A stretch of DNA of 64,000 nt from Streptomyces sp. HUAS YS2 (GTDB lineage: Bacteria; Actinomycetota; Actinomycetes; Streptomycetales; Streptomycetaceae), in NCBI RefSeq assembly GCF_033343995.1, contig NZ_CP137573.1, positions 7,163,001 to 7,227,000 on the forward strand, given 5' to 3'. Of this stretch, positions 8,086 through 16,570 are shown piece by piece. The position numbers were made by a program, and so were the translations under genes. The notes under the pieces are model-generated. The model was not told the origin of the DNA. It worked only from the letters and a program-made list of their open reading frames with translations, and made no database searches. The first letter of the stretch is position 1. Every line of letters starts with the position of its first letter.

Positions 8086-8718
8086 TCACCCGCCCGTGGG
8101 CGCGTCCGCCGCGCCTTGACGTTCCTGCGCCATCCGGTCGAGGTCCGCGAGGAGCGCCTCGGCCAGCTCCAGCTCGGCCAGGTGCTGCCGCTCGCTCCAG
8201 CGCAGTGCGGTCCGCGGGTGGTTCCAGTCGGTCACGCCCTCGGTGCGGGCGAGCGCGTCCCGTACCTCCTTCAGTGCGACGCGGGTGTGCGCGAGGTGCT
8301 CCTCGACCCGGGCGCGCAGTCGGTCCGGGGCGGCGAGGTGGCCGAGCCAGATCCGCAGGACCAGGGGGTGCTTCAGCACGACCGGACCGGCGTCGCCCTC
8401 GGCCGCCCAGTCCGCCAGTGCGGTGCGGCCGGCCTCGGTGATCGCGTACCGCCGCTTGGCCCGGGCCTCCTCGGGGCCGGAGCGCCGGGAGGTCGCGTAC
8501 CCGAGCGTCTCGAGCCGGCGCAGCTCGGCGTAGATCTGGCTGATCGCGGGCGACCAGTAGAAGAACCGCAGCGAGGCGTCGGCCCACTTCTTCAGGTCGT
8601 ACCCGGTGCGTTCGCCGGGGAAGGAGAGCAGTCCGAGCACCGCCCAGGCGGTCGGCGGGAGTTCGGCCGGCTTCTCCTGGCGCGGCTCTTGTCTTCGCGG
8701 GAACTGACGACTAGTCAT
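8086..8718 (-). CDS. PadR-family transcriptional regulator
   Basis: 210 residues. The winged helix covers residues 20-95 (TAWAVLGLLSFPGERTGYDLKKWADASLRFFYWSPAISQIY...RRYAITEAGRTAL), followed by a helical dimerisation tail (LEDL-like HLAELELAEAL). ATG 8718 is used; upstream open frame is shadow of the divergent gene. It is divergent from the luciferase-like monooxygenase across a 51-bp gap, so it probably controls that gene and the downstream esterase. The gap and start region contain GACTAGTC (8709-8716) as a small palindrome. The effector is unknown. Confidence 0.85.
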   Translation of the reverse strand: MTSRQFPRRQEPRQEKPAELPPTAWAVLGLLSFPGERTGYDLKKWADASLRFFYWSPAISQIYAELRRLETLGYATSRRSGPEEARAKRRYAITEAGRTALADWAAEGDAGPVVLKHPLVLRIWLGHLAAPDRLRARVEEHLAHTRVALKEVRDALARTEGVTDWNHPRTALRWSERQHLAELELAEALLADLDRMAQERQGAADAPTGG

Positions 8719-8769
8719 ATAGCGAATTGAAAGAGAGACGGCGCACGGACACAACCCCCTGGAGGGGCC

Positions 8770-9900
8770 ATGAAGTTCTCCGTGATCTTCGAGGCGCAGC
8801 TGGCCGACCCGACGGTGGAGCGCGAGCACCAGGTCATCCGCGACTGCGTGGAGCAGGCGGTGCTCGCCGAGGAGATGGGCTTCGACCGGATCTGGGCGGT
8901 CGAGCACCACTCGCTCAAGTGGTACGCGCACATGTCCGCCCCTGAGATCTTCCTGACCTGGGTGGCGGCGAAGACCCGGCGCATCCGCGTCGGGCACGGC
9001 GTGGTCTGCATGCCGTTCAACTTCAACCACCCGGCCCGGGTGGCCGAGCGCGCCGCGATGCTCGATCTGCTCTCCGGCGGCCGGCTCGACCTGGGGGCGG
9101 GCCGCGGCGGCACCGCGCAGGAGACCTCGCTGTGCGGGGTGGACCGCGACCGCACCACGCAGGAGGTCGAGGAGGCCCTGCGGATCATCGGGAAGGCCTG
9201 GCAGGAGGAGGAGCTGGAGTACCACGGCGAGCTGATCAGGATCGATCCGCATCCGATCCTGCCCCGGCCCGCGCAGACTCCGCACCCGCCGCTCTTCCTC
9301 GCCTGCAGCCGGACCGAGACCCTGACCCAGGCCGCCGAACTGGGCATCGGCGCCCTGGTGATGGGCTTCGCGGGCCCGGAGTCGATCAAGGAGATGCGCG
9401 CGGCGTACGACGCGGCCCGAGCGGCCCGGACCGGCGACCGGTTCGTCTCCACCGTCGTCAACGACCACTTCTCCGTGCTCTGCCCGACGATCGTCCTCGA
9501 CGACGCCGAGGAGGCCCGCCGGGTCGGCATCCGCGGCCAGCGGTTCTTCGCGCAGTCCATCGGCCACTGGTACGGGGGCGCGGGTGTCCCGGACGAGGCG
9601 GTCGTGGCCGGGGCCGACGAGGCGGCCGCGATGCGGCAGGCGGCCGAGCAGGTCGTCGCCCGGCTGAACGAGCAGCGCATCCCGGTGCGGCCGACGTCCA
9701 CGGCCACCTTCAACGCGGACCACGCGTACGGCAGCGCGGAGGACGCCATCGCGTACGTGGAGCGGCTCCGCGACGCGGGGGCCGACGAGATCATGTGCCT
9801 GATCCAGATGGGGACCGTGCCGCAGGAGGTCTGTCTGGAGACCCTGCGCCAGTGGGGCGCGAAGGTCATTCCGCACTTCAGGGAGGGAAGTCGTGACTGA
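8770..9900 (+). CDS. LLM-class flavin-dependent oxidoreductase (luciferase-like)
   Basis: 376 residues of the bacterial luciferase TIM-barrel family. Family features include FEAQLADPTVEREH, AEEMGFDRIWAVEHH, APEIFLTWVAAKTRRIRVGHGVVCMPF and the GRLDLGAGRGG segment. Members use FMNH2 or F420H2 to oxidise or reduce diverse substrates. GGAGGGGCC precedes the ATG. The last 8 bp overlap the esterase gene, so the two are translationally coupled. Together with PadR this looks like a small catabolic or detoxification unit. Confidence 0.88.
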   Translation: MKFSVIFEAQLADPTVEREHQVIRDCVEQAVLAEEMGFDRIWAVEHHSLKWYAHMSAPEIFLTWVAAKTRRIRVGHGVVCMPFNFNHPARVAERAAMLDLLSGGRLDLGAGRGGTAQETSLCGVDRDRTTQEVEEALRIIGKAWQEEELEYHGELIRIDPHPILPRPAQTPHPPLFLACSRTETLTQAAELGIGALVMGFAGPESIKEMRAAYDAARAARTGDRFVSTVVNDHFSVLCPTIVLDDAEEARRVGIRGQRFFAQSIGHWYGGAGVPDEAVVAGADEAAAMRQAAEQVVARLNEQRIPVRPTSTATFNADHAYGSAEDAIAYVERLRDAGADEIMCLIQMGTVPQEVCLETLRQWGAKVIPHFREGSRD

Positions 9901-10912
9901 CGACACCCGCGTACGCACCCCGGAGCCCGACCGGCTCGACCCGGCCGCCCGGCCCTTCGTCGACCTGCTGACCGCCGTCTTCCCCGACGTCGGCGGCGCG
10001 GTCACCGACCCCGTCGAGGCCCGCCGGATCCTCGCCGCCGCGCCGGCCCATCCCGCCGAGCCGCCTGCCGTCGGCGAGGTGACGGACCGGACGATCCCCG
10101 GCCCGGCGGGCGCGCCGCCGATACCGGTGCGGATCTACCGGCCCGAGGCCGGCGCGGACGCCGGGCCTCGCCCGACCGTGGTCTTCCTGCACGGCGGCGG
10201 CTGGGTGCTCTGCGGGATCGACACCCACGACCGGACCTGCCGCTCGCTGTGCCGGGAGTCCGGCGCCGTCGTCGTCTCGGTCGACTACCGGCTCGCGCCC
10301 GAGGCCCGGTTCCCCGCGCCCGTCGAGGACGCCTACGCGGCCGTGTGCTGGGCCGCGGAGCACGTCGGGGAGCTGGGCGGCGAACCGGCCGCGCTGGTGG
10401 TCGCCGGGGACAGCGCGGGCGGCAACCTGGCCGCCGCGACGGCGCTGCTCGCCCGGGACCGGGGCGGTCCTGCCCTCGCCGGCCAGGTGCTCATCTATCC
10501 GGCGACCGACCTGGCCGGGCAGCCGGAGTCGTACCGGACCAACGGATCCGGCTACTACCTCACCACCGCCGCCATGCGCTGGTTCCGGGACCAGTACCTC
10601 GGCCCGGACGGCGACCCGGCCGATCCGCTGGCCTCTCCGCTGCGCGCCGACCTCACCGGGCTGCCGCCCGCGCACGTGATCACGGCCGGCTGCGATCCGC
10701 TGCACGACGAGGGCCGGGCCTTCGCCGCCGCGCTGCGGGCGGCCGGGACGCCGGTCACCGAGGACTGCCGGCCGGCGATGTTCCACGGCTTCCTGGCGAT
10801 GTCCGAGTACCTGGACGAAGCCCGGCAGGCCTTGCGGGGAGCGGCGGATGCGATGGCCGCGACGCTGCCGGACAGGAAAAATCACGGTGACCATGGGGGG
10901 TCGGCAGGATAA
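9893..10912 (+). CDS. Alpha/beta hydrolase, hormone-sensitive-lipase type
   Basis: 339 residues from GTG 9893 (GGGAGGGAAG upstream). The oxyanion-hole motif HGGGW is at residues 100-104 and the nucleophile is S174 in GDSAGG. The acid and base are likely in AGCDPLHDEG and MFHGF. This is the classic HSL/bacterial family IV esterase layout. It overlaps the monooxygenase by 8 bp. A monooxygenase making an ester that this enzyme opens is one possibility, but only inference. Confidence 0.9.
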   Translation: MTDDTRVRTPEPDRLDPAARPFVDLLTAVFPDVGGAVTDPVEARRILAAAPAHPAEPPAVGEVTDRTIPGPAGAPPIPVRIYRPEAGADAGPRPTVVFLHGGGWVLCGIDTHDRTCRSLCRESGAVVVSVDYRLAPEARFPAPVEDAYAAVCWAAEHVGELGGEPAALVVAGDSAGGNLAAATALLARDRGGPALAGQVLIYPATDLAGQPESYRTNGSGYYLTTAAMRWFRDQYLGPDGDPADPLASPLRADLTGLPPAHVITAGCDPLHDEGRAFAAALRAAGTPVTEDCRPAMFHGFLAMSEYLDEARQALRGAADAMAATLPDRKNHGDHGGSAG

Positions 10913-10937
10913 TTTCTTCCGTCTCCCCTTGTGGTGA

Positions 10938-10976
10938 AGAACCTCGAACGCTTACGGTGTTTTGACACGAGGTTCT
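10938..10976 (+). promoter_or_regulatory. Leader inverted repeat of the DUF6421 operon
   Basis: AGAACCTCG (10938-10946), 21-nt spacer, CGAGGTTCT (10968-10976): perfect 9-bp arms, 5 bp before the ribosome site GGAGGAAGAGG. A possible promoter, TTGTGG-N18-TACGGT (10929-10958), overlaps the left arm and spacer. It could be an operator or a leader hairpin. Confidence 0.5.
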
Positions 10977-10993
10977 CCTGTGGAGGAAGAGGC

Positions 10994-12400
10994 ATGACGG
11001 AAATTCTTGAGCAGGATGCGATCGGTGGGGGCATAGGCACCGGCGAGCGAGTGGTGGACCACCCTGCCTGGTCAGAGCTCAAGAACGCCGTGGAGGAGAT
11101 CCGCCCCTGGCAGTCCAAGGACGGATCCATCGACTTCGACGCCGAGGGCGCGCCGTCCCGCTCCCTCGTCGAGAAGACCCTCGACCGGGTCGTCGCCTCG
11201 GTCGAGGCCCTCTCCCCGCTGGTCCCGCACGACATCGCGTACCACCGTGCGCTCGTCGTCGACCTGCGCAAGTGGGCCGAGCAGGGCTTCGGCGTGCCGG
11301 ACTTCCTGGACTCGCTGCTGGCGTTCCACCCCGCCGCCGACCGCGCGGACGGCCTGCAGCGCCTCGTGCTGTTCCCGATGTACACGCAGAACGGCAACCT
11401 GGACCGCAACTTCGAGGCCGTCGTGCTGCGCATGGTGTGGCCCGAGTGGCTCTCCGAGCTGGAGGCCACCCGGTACGACAACCCCGGCTTCTGCGGCATC
11501 ACCTTCGAGGACTTCACGGCCGGCTACGACACCAACTCGGCCGTCCTCTTCCCCGAGACCGTCGCGGTCCGCGAGGCTCCCGAGCGCTTCACCTGGGGCG
11601 GCATCTTCTGCGACCGCGAGGCCGCGCGCTTCCGCGCCGTCACCGATGAAGCGGTCCGCATCCTCGGCCTGCAGCTCCCCGCGGACATCGAGGCGATGGT
11701 CGCCGACCAGAAGCGCTGCGAGCAGGCCTTCGTGCTCTGGGACATGGTCCACGACCGCACCCACAGCCACGGCGACCTGCCGTTCGACCCCTTCATGATC
11801 AAGCAGCGCCAGCCGTTCTGGATGTACGGCCTGGAGGAGCTGCGCTGCGACCTCACCGCCTTCAAGGAGGCCGTGAAGCTCGAGGCCGAGGGCAACTCGC
11901 ACGGGCGCGACGTGCAGTACGCGGTGCTCTTCGACCGGATGTTCCGCTTCCCCGTCTCCGGCGACCGCAACCGCAACTACGACGGCCTCGGCGGCCAGCT
12001 GCTCTTCGCGTACCTGCACAAGCACGACGTGGTGCGCTGGACCGACAACACGCTGAAGATCGACTGGCAGCGTGCCCCCGAGGTCACCAACCAGCTCTGC
12101 GCCGAGATCGAGAAGCTGTACCGCGACGGCATCGACCGCCCGAAGCTGGTCCACTGGTTCGCCGCGTACGACCTGGTCTCCACCTACCTCGCCCCGCACC
12201 CGGGCTCGAAGTGGGCGAAGGGCCCCGAGGCCCTCGACCTGACCCAGCAGCCGCGCAAGCTCGTCGACGACGTGCTTCCGGACGAGTTTCCGCTCAGCAT
12301 GTTCTATGAGGCCCTTTCCAAGAAGCTCAAGGGTGTGATCGCCGCCACGAAGGGGATCACGGCCACGAGCGCGGCGGGGTCCGAGCAGGCTGCCGCGTGA
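10994..12400 (+). CDS. DUF6421 family protein, unknown function
   Basis: 468 residues from ATG 10994 (MTEILEQD) behind GGAGGAAGAGG; the upstream in-frame ATG has no ribosome site. It is soluble, with no signal peptide or membrane helix. The most striking segment is WDMVH253-DRT-H257-S-H259-G, followed by FWMYGLEELRCDLTAFKEAV. This clustered His/Glu/Asp pattern could bind a metal ion; that is my inference. The gene is first in an operon with an SDR and a PLP enzyme. I recognise the domain family but know no biochemical function. Confidence 0.75.
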   Translation: MTEILEQDAIGGGIGTGERVVDHPAWSELKNAVEEIRPWQSKDGSIDFDAEGAPSRSLVEKTLDRVVASVEALSPLVPHDIAYHRALVVDLRKWAEQGFGVPDFLDSLLAFHPAADRADGLQRLVLFPMYTQNGNLDRNFEAVVLRMVWPEWLSELEATRYDNPGFCGITFEDFTAGYDTNSAVLFPETVAVREAPERFTWGGIFCDREAARFRAVTDEAVRILGLQLPADIEAMVADQKRCEQAFVLWDMVHDRTHSHGDLPFDPFMIKQRQPFWMYGLEELRCDLTAFKEAVKLEAEGNSHGRDVQYAVLFDRMFRFPVSGDRNRNYDGLGGQLLFAYLHKHDVVRWTDNTLKIDWQRAPEVTNQLCAEIEKLYRDGIDRPKLVHWFAAYDLVSTYLAPHPGSKWAKGPEALDLTQQPRKLVDDVLPDEFPLSMFYEALSKKLKGVIAATKGITATSAAGSEQAAA

Positions 12401-12435
12401 GCTCTCGCACGGAGGACACGGAGGAGGCGTCGCCC

Positions 12436-13197
12436 ATGACGAACGGCAACGGAAACGGCGGATCGCTCGACGGCGCGGTCATCGCGGTCGCGGGAGCGGC
12501 CGGGCCCGCGGGCCGGGCCACCCTGCTGCGGCTGGCCGAGGCCGGCGCCACGGTCGTCGCGTCCGACGCCGACCCGGCGCGGCTCGCCGAGGCGGTCGAC
12601 GCCGCCCGGTACGCGCACGGCGGCGCCACGGTCACGGGCGACACCGTCGACCTGCTCGACCTGGACGCCACCAAGGAGTGGGCCGCCAAGGCCGAGAAGG
12701 ACTTCGGCCGTATCGACGGTCTGGTCCACCTCGTCGGCGGCTGGCGCGGCGCGCCCTCCTTCACCGAGACCGAGCTGAAGGACTGGGACTTCCTGGAGCG
12801 GCTGCTGATCCGCACCGTCCAGCACACCTCCCTCGCCTTCCACGACGGGCTGCTGCGCAGCGACCGCGGCCGGTACGTCCTGGTCAGCCAGTCCGGCGCG
12901 CACAAGCCGGTGGCCACCAACGCCGCGTACAACGCCGGCAAGGCCGCCGCCGAGGCGTGGACGCTCGCCATGGCGGACTCGTTCCGCAAGGCGGGGGGTG
13001 ACGAGGAGCCGCACGCCGCCGCTGTCATCCTGGTGATCAAGGCACTGGTGCACGACGCGATGCGCGCCGAGCGCCCCAACGCGAAGTTCGCGGGCTTCAC
13101 CGATGTCAAGGAACTGGCCGACGCGGTCGCCGGACTCTGGGACAAGCCCGCCCCGGAAGTGAATGGACAGCGTCTGTGGCTGACCCCCAAGCCGTGA
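12436..13197 (+). CDS. Short-chain dehydrogenase/reductase (SDR)
   Basis: 253 residues. The cofactor motif is AVAGAAGPAGRA (G-x3-G-x-G form). The catalytic set is the Ser in VLVSQSGAH with Y165-xxx-K169 in AAYNAGKAAAE. The family oxidises or reduces alcohols and ketones with NAD(P)H. ATG 12436 has GGAGG upstream; an alternative GTG 12397 overlaps the DUF6421 stop (GTGA). Near the C-terminus it has EVNGQRLWL, usual for SDRs. The last 22 bp overlap the next gene. Confidence 0.88.
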   Translation: MTNGNGNGGSLDGAVIAVAGAAGPAGRATLLRLAEAGATVVASDADPARLAEAVDAARYAHGGATVTGDTVDLLDLDATKEWAAKAEKDFGRIDGLVHLVGGWRGAPSFTETELKDWDFLERLLIRTVQHTSLAFHDGLLRSDRGRYVLVSQSGAHKPVATNAAYNAGKAAAEAWTLAMADSFRKAGGDEEPHAAAVILVIKALVHDAMRAERPNAKFAGFTDVKELADAVAGLWDKPAPEVNGQRLWLTPKP

Positions 13198-14276
13198 CCG
13201 GCGGCGCCTCCCCGAAGACCGACGCGCGTCGTCACCACGACCCGTCGGTCCGGGGCTTCGCCAGCGACAACTACGCCGGCGCGCACCCCGAGGTCCTCGC
13301 GGCCCTCGCCCTCGCCAACGGCGGCCACCAGGTCGCCTACGGCGAGGACCAGTACACCGATCACCTCCAGCGGATCATGCACAGCCACTTCGGCCCGACC
13401 GCCGAGGCCTTCCCGGTCTTCAACGGCACGGGTGCGAACGTCACCGCCCTGCAGGCGCTGACGGACCGCTGGGGCGCGGTGATCTGCGCCGAGACCGCGC
13501 ACATCAACGTGGACGAGGGTGGTGCCCCGGAGCGGATGGGCGGCCTCAAGCTGCTCACCGTGCCCACCCCGGCCGGCAAGCTCACCCCCGAGCTGATCGA
13601 CCGGCAGGCCTGGGGCTGGGAGGACGAGCACCGGGCGATGCCGCAGGTCGTCTCGATCACCCAGAACACCGAACTGGGCACCGTCTACACGGTGGAGGAG
13701 ATCCGCGCGATCGTCGAGCACGCCCACTCCAAGGGCATGAAGGTGCACCTCGACGGAGCCCGGATAGCCAACGCGGCCGCGTCGCTGAACGTGCCCATGC
13801 GGGCGTTCACCAACGCGGTCGGCGTCGACGTCATCTCGTACGGCGGCACCAAGAACGGCATGCTGTTCGGCGAGGCGATCGTGGTCCTCAACCCGGACGC
13901 GGTCAGCCACATGAAGCACCTGCGCAAGATGTCCATGCAGCTCGCGTCCAAGATGCGGTTCGTGTCGGTGCAGCTGGAGGCGCTGCTCGCCAAGGACCTG
14001 TGGCTGCGCAACGCCCGGCACTCCAACGCCATGGCGCAGCGGCTCGCGGCCGGTGTGCGCGAGGTCGACGGGGTGGAGATCCTCTACCCGGTGCAGGCCA
14101 ACGCGGTCTTCGCGCGGTTGCCGCAGGAGGTCACCCGGCGGCTCCAGGAGCGCTTCCGCTTCTACTTCTGGGACGAGGCGGCCGGCGACGTCCGCTGGAT
14201 GTGCTCGTTCGACACCCGCGAGGACGACGTGGACGCGTTCCTCCAGGCGCTGAAGGAAGAGATGGCGCGGGGCTGA
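13176..14276 (+). CDS. PLP-dependent beta-eliminating lyase / L-threonine aldolase-like
   Basis: 366 residues from GTG 13176, overlapping the SDR by 22 bp, which implies translational coupling. It is a fold-type I PLP enzyme with FASDNYAGAHPEVL near the N-terminus, NGTGANVTAL for phosphate binding, HLDGARIAN for the cofactor-ring Asp, and the Schiff-base lysine K226 in SYGGTKNG. Threonine aldolases split L-threonine or beta-hydroxy amino acids into glycine and an aldehyde. Low-specificity aldolase is the usual label. The role with DUF6421 and SDR is unknown. Confidence 0.88.
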   Translation: MADPQAVTGGASPKTDARRHHDPSVRGFASDNYAGAHPEVLAALALANGGHQVAYGEDQYTDHLQRIMHSHFGPTAEAFPVFNGTGANVTALQALTDRWGAVICAETAHINVDEGGAPERMGGLKLLTVPTPAGKLTPELIDRQAWGWEDEHRAMPQVVSITQNTELGTVYTVEEIRAIVEHAHSKGMKVHLDGARIANAAASLNVPMRAFTNAVGVDVISYGGTKNGMLFGEAIVVLNPDAVSHMKHLRKMSMQLASKMRFVSVQLEALLAKDLWLRNARHSNAMAQRLAAGVREVDGVEILYPVQANAVFARLPQEVTRRLQERFRFYFWDEAAGDVRWMCSFDTREDDVDAFLQALKEEMARG

Positions 14277-14296
14277 GACCCGCGGACCGCACGCGT

Positions 14297-14331
14297 ATGC
14301 GGCCCACCGGATTCGATCCGGTGGGCCGCAT
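14297..14331 (+). terminator. Strong hairpin terminator after the DUF6421 operon
   Basis: Perfect 16-bp arms (14297-14312 and 14316-14331) around a TCG loop, starting ATGCGGCCCACC and ending GGTGGGCCGCAT. No T tract follows. It sits between convergent operons, so it can act both ways. Confidence 0.8.
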
Positions 14332-14387
14332 TCCCGCGTTCGGAGGGACGTTTCGCCCCGAGGTCGCAGCGACCCCGGGGCGGTCCG

Positions 14388-15110
14388 TCAGCCGCGCTCC
14401 TTGACCTCTGCGGGCGTCGGCGCGGTGCCGCCGAGGTGCGCCGGGATCCACCAGGTGTCGCCCGCGTCCTTGGGGCGCACGGGGTAGGCGCGCTGCGCCG
14501 CCTCCAGCAGCTCCTGGACGCGCTCGCGCAGCCGCCGGGTGATCGCGCCCGCGTACTGGTCCGCGGGGGCCTCCATGGGCTCGCCGACGCGGATGGTCAC
14601 GGGGATGTGGCTGCGCTTGAAGTTGCGCGGCTTGCCCTTGGTCCACACCCGCTGGGTGCCCCACAGCGCCATCGGGATCAGCGGCACGCCGGCCTCCTGC
14701 GCCAGGCGCGCCGCGCCCGACTTGAAGCTCTTGAGCGTGAAGGACTGGGAGATCGTCGCCTCGGGGAACACGCCCACGATCTCGCCGGCCTTCAGCGACT
14801 CCAGCGCATGCTGGTAGGCGTGCTCGCCCTGGGAGCGGTCCACCGGGATGTGCTTCATGCCGCGCATCAGCGGACCGGAGATCTTGTGCTTGAACACCGA
14901 GTCCTTCGCCATGAAGCGCACCAGGCGCTTCTGCGGCAGCGCGGCCAGGCCGGTGAAGATGAAGTCCAGATAGCTGATGTGGTTGCTGACCAGCACCGCG
15001 CCGCCGGTACGCGGGATGTTCTCCGAACCCTGGGTGTCGATCTTCAGGTCGAGCGCCTTGAACATCGTGAGTGCGGCGCCGATGACCGGCCGATAGACGA
15101 GCTCTGCCAT
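14388..15110 (-). CDS. 1-acyl-glycerol-3-phosphate acyltransferase-like (PlsC family)
   Basis: 240 residues with the catalytic H44-xxxx-D49 motif (NHISYLDF) and the acyl-acceptor motifs GVFPEATIS and PLIPMALWGTQRV. The family transfers an acyl chain to lysophosphatidic acid or related acceptors at the membrane. One weak N-terminal hydrophobic segment (YRPVIGAALTMF) may anchor it. GGAGG lies about 7 nt before the ATG. It stands alone. The exact acceptor is uncertain. Confidence 0.88.
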   Translation of the reverse strand: MAELVYRPVIGAALTMFKALDLKIDTQGSENIPRTGGAVLVSNHISYLDFIFTGLAALPQKRLVRFMAKDSVFKHKISGPLMRGMKHIPVDRSQGEHAYQHALESLKAGEIVGVFPEATISQSFTLKSFKSGAARLAQEAGVPLIPMALWGTQRVWTKGKPRNFKRSHIPVTIRVGEPMEAPADQYAGAITRRLRERVQELLEAAQRAYPVRPKDAGDTWWIPAHLGGTAPTPAEVKERG

Positions 15111-15348
15111 CTGGGAGGAACCCCTTCTGTTGATGCCCGGGGAGGGTTCTCCCGGCGGAAGTTACGCAGCCGTAGGTTTTCGGCTTTGGGCAGATCGTGC
15201 CCCATGTGGGCCCCCGTGACCAGTCCTGACGGCTTCGTACGGGGAGATTCTCGTCACGCCCGGTGGCGATGGCGGGAATCGATCGGGATATTGGGACGCT
15301 GCACCGGGGGAGTGCGGGAGCGGTGACGGAGCGGGAGCGGGACGAGCG

Positions 15349-15681
15349 GTGACACCGATGGAGGACGAGCCGAGGGTGATCCTCGGGGCCGACCGGCTGG
15401 GCACGGAGCTGGGGGAGCGGGCCACCCTGGTCCAGTTCTCGACCGCGTTCTGCCAGCCCTGCCGGGCGACCCGGCGCACGCTTGCCGAGGTGGCCGCGAT
15501 GGTCGACGGCGTGGGCCACGTCGAGATCGACGCGGAGGAGCGCCTGGACCTGGTCCGCGCGCTCGGCATCGTCCGCACCCCCACGGTTCTCGTCCTGGAC
15601 CGTGCCGGGCGGATCGTCCGCAGGGCCTCCGGCCAGCCGCGGAGGGCGGACGTCATCGCAGCCCTGGGCCGAGCCGTCTGA
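15349..15681 (+). CDS. Thioredoxin-family protein with CQPC active site
   Basis: 110 residues, with the thioredoxin fold recognisable from TLVQFSTAFCQPCRATRR and the cis-Pro loop GIVRTPTVLVLDRAG. The active site is C35-Q-P-C38, whereas classical thioredoxin has CGPC. A Gln at that position alters redox potential in general, but its effect here is unknown. GTG 15349 is used; ATG 15358 is an alternative. No signal peptide, so it is cytoplasmic. It lies upstream of the leader peptide and flavin reductase on the same strand. Confidence 0.82.
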   Translation: MTPMEDEPRVILGADRLGTELGERATLVQFSTAFCQPCRATRRTLAEVAAMVDGVGHVEIDAEERLDLVRALGIVRTPTVLVLDRAGRIVRRASGQPRRADVIAALGRAV

Positions 15682-15715
15682 CGCCGTGACATGTCTCCCA
15701 CATCCCGGTACGAGC

Positions 15716-15745
15716 TTGACTGCGCATGCCAACCATCGTCAGTCT
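15716..15745 (+). promoter_or_regulatory. Candidate promoter of leader peptide and flavin reductase
   Basis: TTGACT (15716-15721), 18-bp spacer, CAGTCT (15740-15745), then 6 nt to GTG 15752. This geometry implies a leaderless transcript starting at the leader-peptide start codon. The -35 is near consensus, the -10 weak. Confidence 0.5.
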
Positions 15746-15751
15746 GACGAC

Positions 15752-15835
15752 GTGTCCCAAGAACTCCTTCTCTACGGGCGGGCCCACGTGGATCTGGCCC
15801 GCAACGCGAGCGCGCGCTGTCTGGGCGTCCGGTAA
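15752..15835 (+). CDS. Putative cysteine-type leader peptide (27 aa)
   Basis: A 27-codon frame, MSQELLLYGRAHVDLARNA followed by SARCLGVR, too short for usual gene calls. The pattern R-x-HVDL-x-R-x-x-S-x-x-C matches the putative leader peptides found before sulfur-metabolism genes in Streptomyces and mycobacteria. There, ribosome stalling at a Cys codon is thought to sense cysteine. Inside the frame GCGGGCC (15778-15784) can pair perfectly with GGCCCGC (15796-15802). The following gene is a flavin reductase, 37 bp downstream. The match is by pattern only. Confidence 0.65.
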   Translation: MSQELLLYGRAHVDLARNASARCLGVR

Positions 15836-15872
15836 CCCGCGCCCCGTACACACCTCGCAGAAGGACAATTCC

Positions 15873-16379
15873 ATGACGGTTACGCCCGAGCTCCGTACCC
15901 CTCGGCAGGCCACCCCCGACCTCCTCCGCTCCGTCTTCCGGCAGCACGCCGCCGGTGTCGCGGTCATCACCGCCCACGGGGACCGCCCCGTCGGCTTCAC
16001 CGCCACCTCGCTCAACTCCGTGTCCGCGGAACCCGCGTTGATCTCCTTCGGTGTGGGCACCGGCTCGTCGAGCTGGCCCGTGCTGTCCGAAGCCGAGCAC
16101 ATCGGCGTGCACATACTCGGCGAGCACCAGAGCGAGCTCGCCGCCACCTTCGCCCGCAGCGGCGCCGACCGGTTCGGCGGCGCCACGAGCTGGCGCACCG
16201 GCCCCGAGGGCGTGCCCCTGCTCGACGGCGTCCTGGCCTGGCTGGTGGCCCGGGTCGTGGCCAAGGTCCCGGCCGGCGACCACCGGATCGTCATCGCCGA
16301 GGTCGTCGAGGGCGACCCGCGCGGCGAGGGTCGTCCGCTGCTGTACCACCAGGGTCGCTTCAACGCGCTGCGCGACTGA
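15873..16379 (+). CDS. Flavin reductase family protein (FMN-binding split barrel)
   Basis: 168 residues from ATG 15873 (AGAAGGACA upstream). Family features are the N-terminal FRQHAAGVAVITAHG, GFTATSLNSVSAEPALISFGVG and HILGEHQSELAATFA, ending with LLYHQGRFNAL. Such proteins reduce FMN or FAD with NAD(P)H and hand it to a partner monooxygenase. A leader peptide of the sulfur-starvation type just upstream suggests cysteine control, so a desulfonation role is possible. No partner monooxygenase is adjacent. Confidence 0.85.
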   Translation: MTVTPELRTPRQATPDLLRSVFRQHAAGVAVITAHGDRPVGFTATSLNSVSAEPALISFGVGTGSSSWPVLSEAEHIGVHILGEHQSELAATFARSGADRFGGATSWRTGPEGVPLLDGVLAWLVARVVAKVPAGDHRIVIAEVVEGDPRGEGRPLLYHQGRFNALRD

Positions 16380-16570
16380 GAGTTCCGGCGCCGCGGCGTT
16401 GGCAAGGTCACATGCCTGAGCGCTTGCTCAGCGGTAACGAACTGGGTGTACTGACGAGTAATATTCCGCTCGGGGCATCGGACGCCCCAACCGGAAAACC
16501 CGCCCTTCAGGCGCCTATGCTGCCCATTGACAAGGCAGCTCAGTTATGACGATGCAGTAGGAGAGCCGGC

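Noticed and set aside
8719..10005. N-terminal extension of the PadR frame to 639 codons
   Set aside because: The extra part is antisense to the luciferase-like gene and lacks PadR features; ATG 8718 begins the HTH-bearing protein.
10962..10967. TTGACA as a -35 for the DUF6421 gene
   Set aside because: A matching -10 would fall on the ribosome site GGAGGAAGAG; TTGTGG-N18-TACGGT further upstream fits better.
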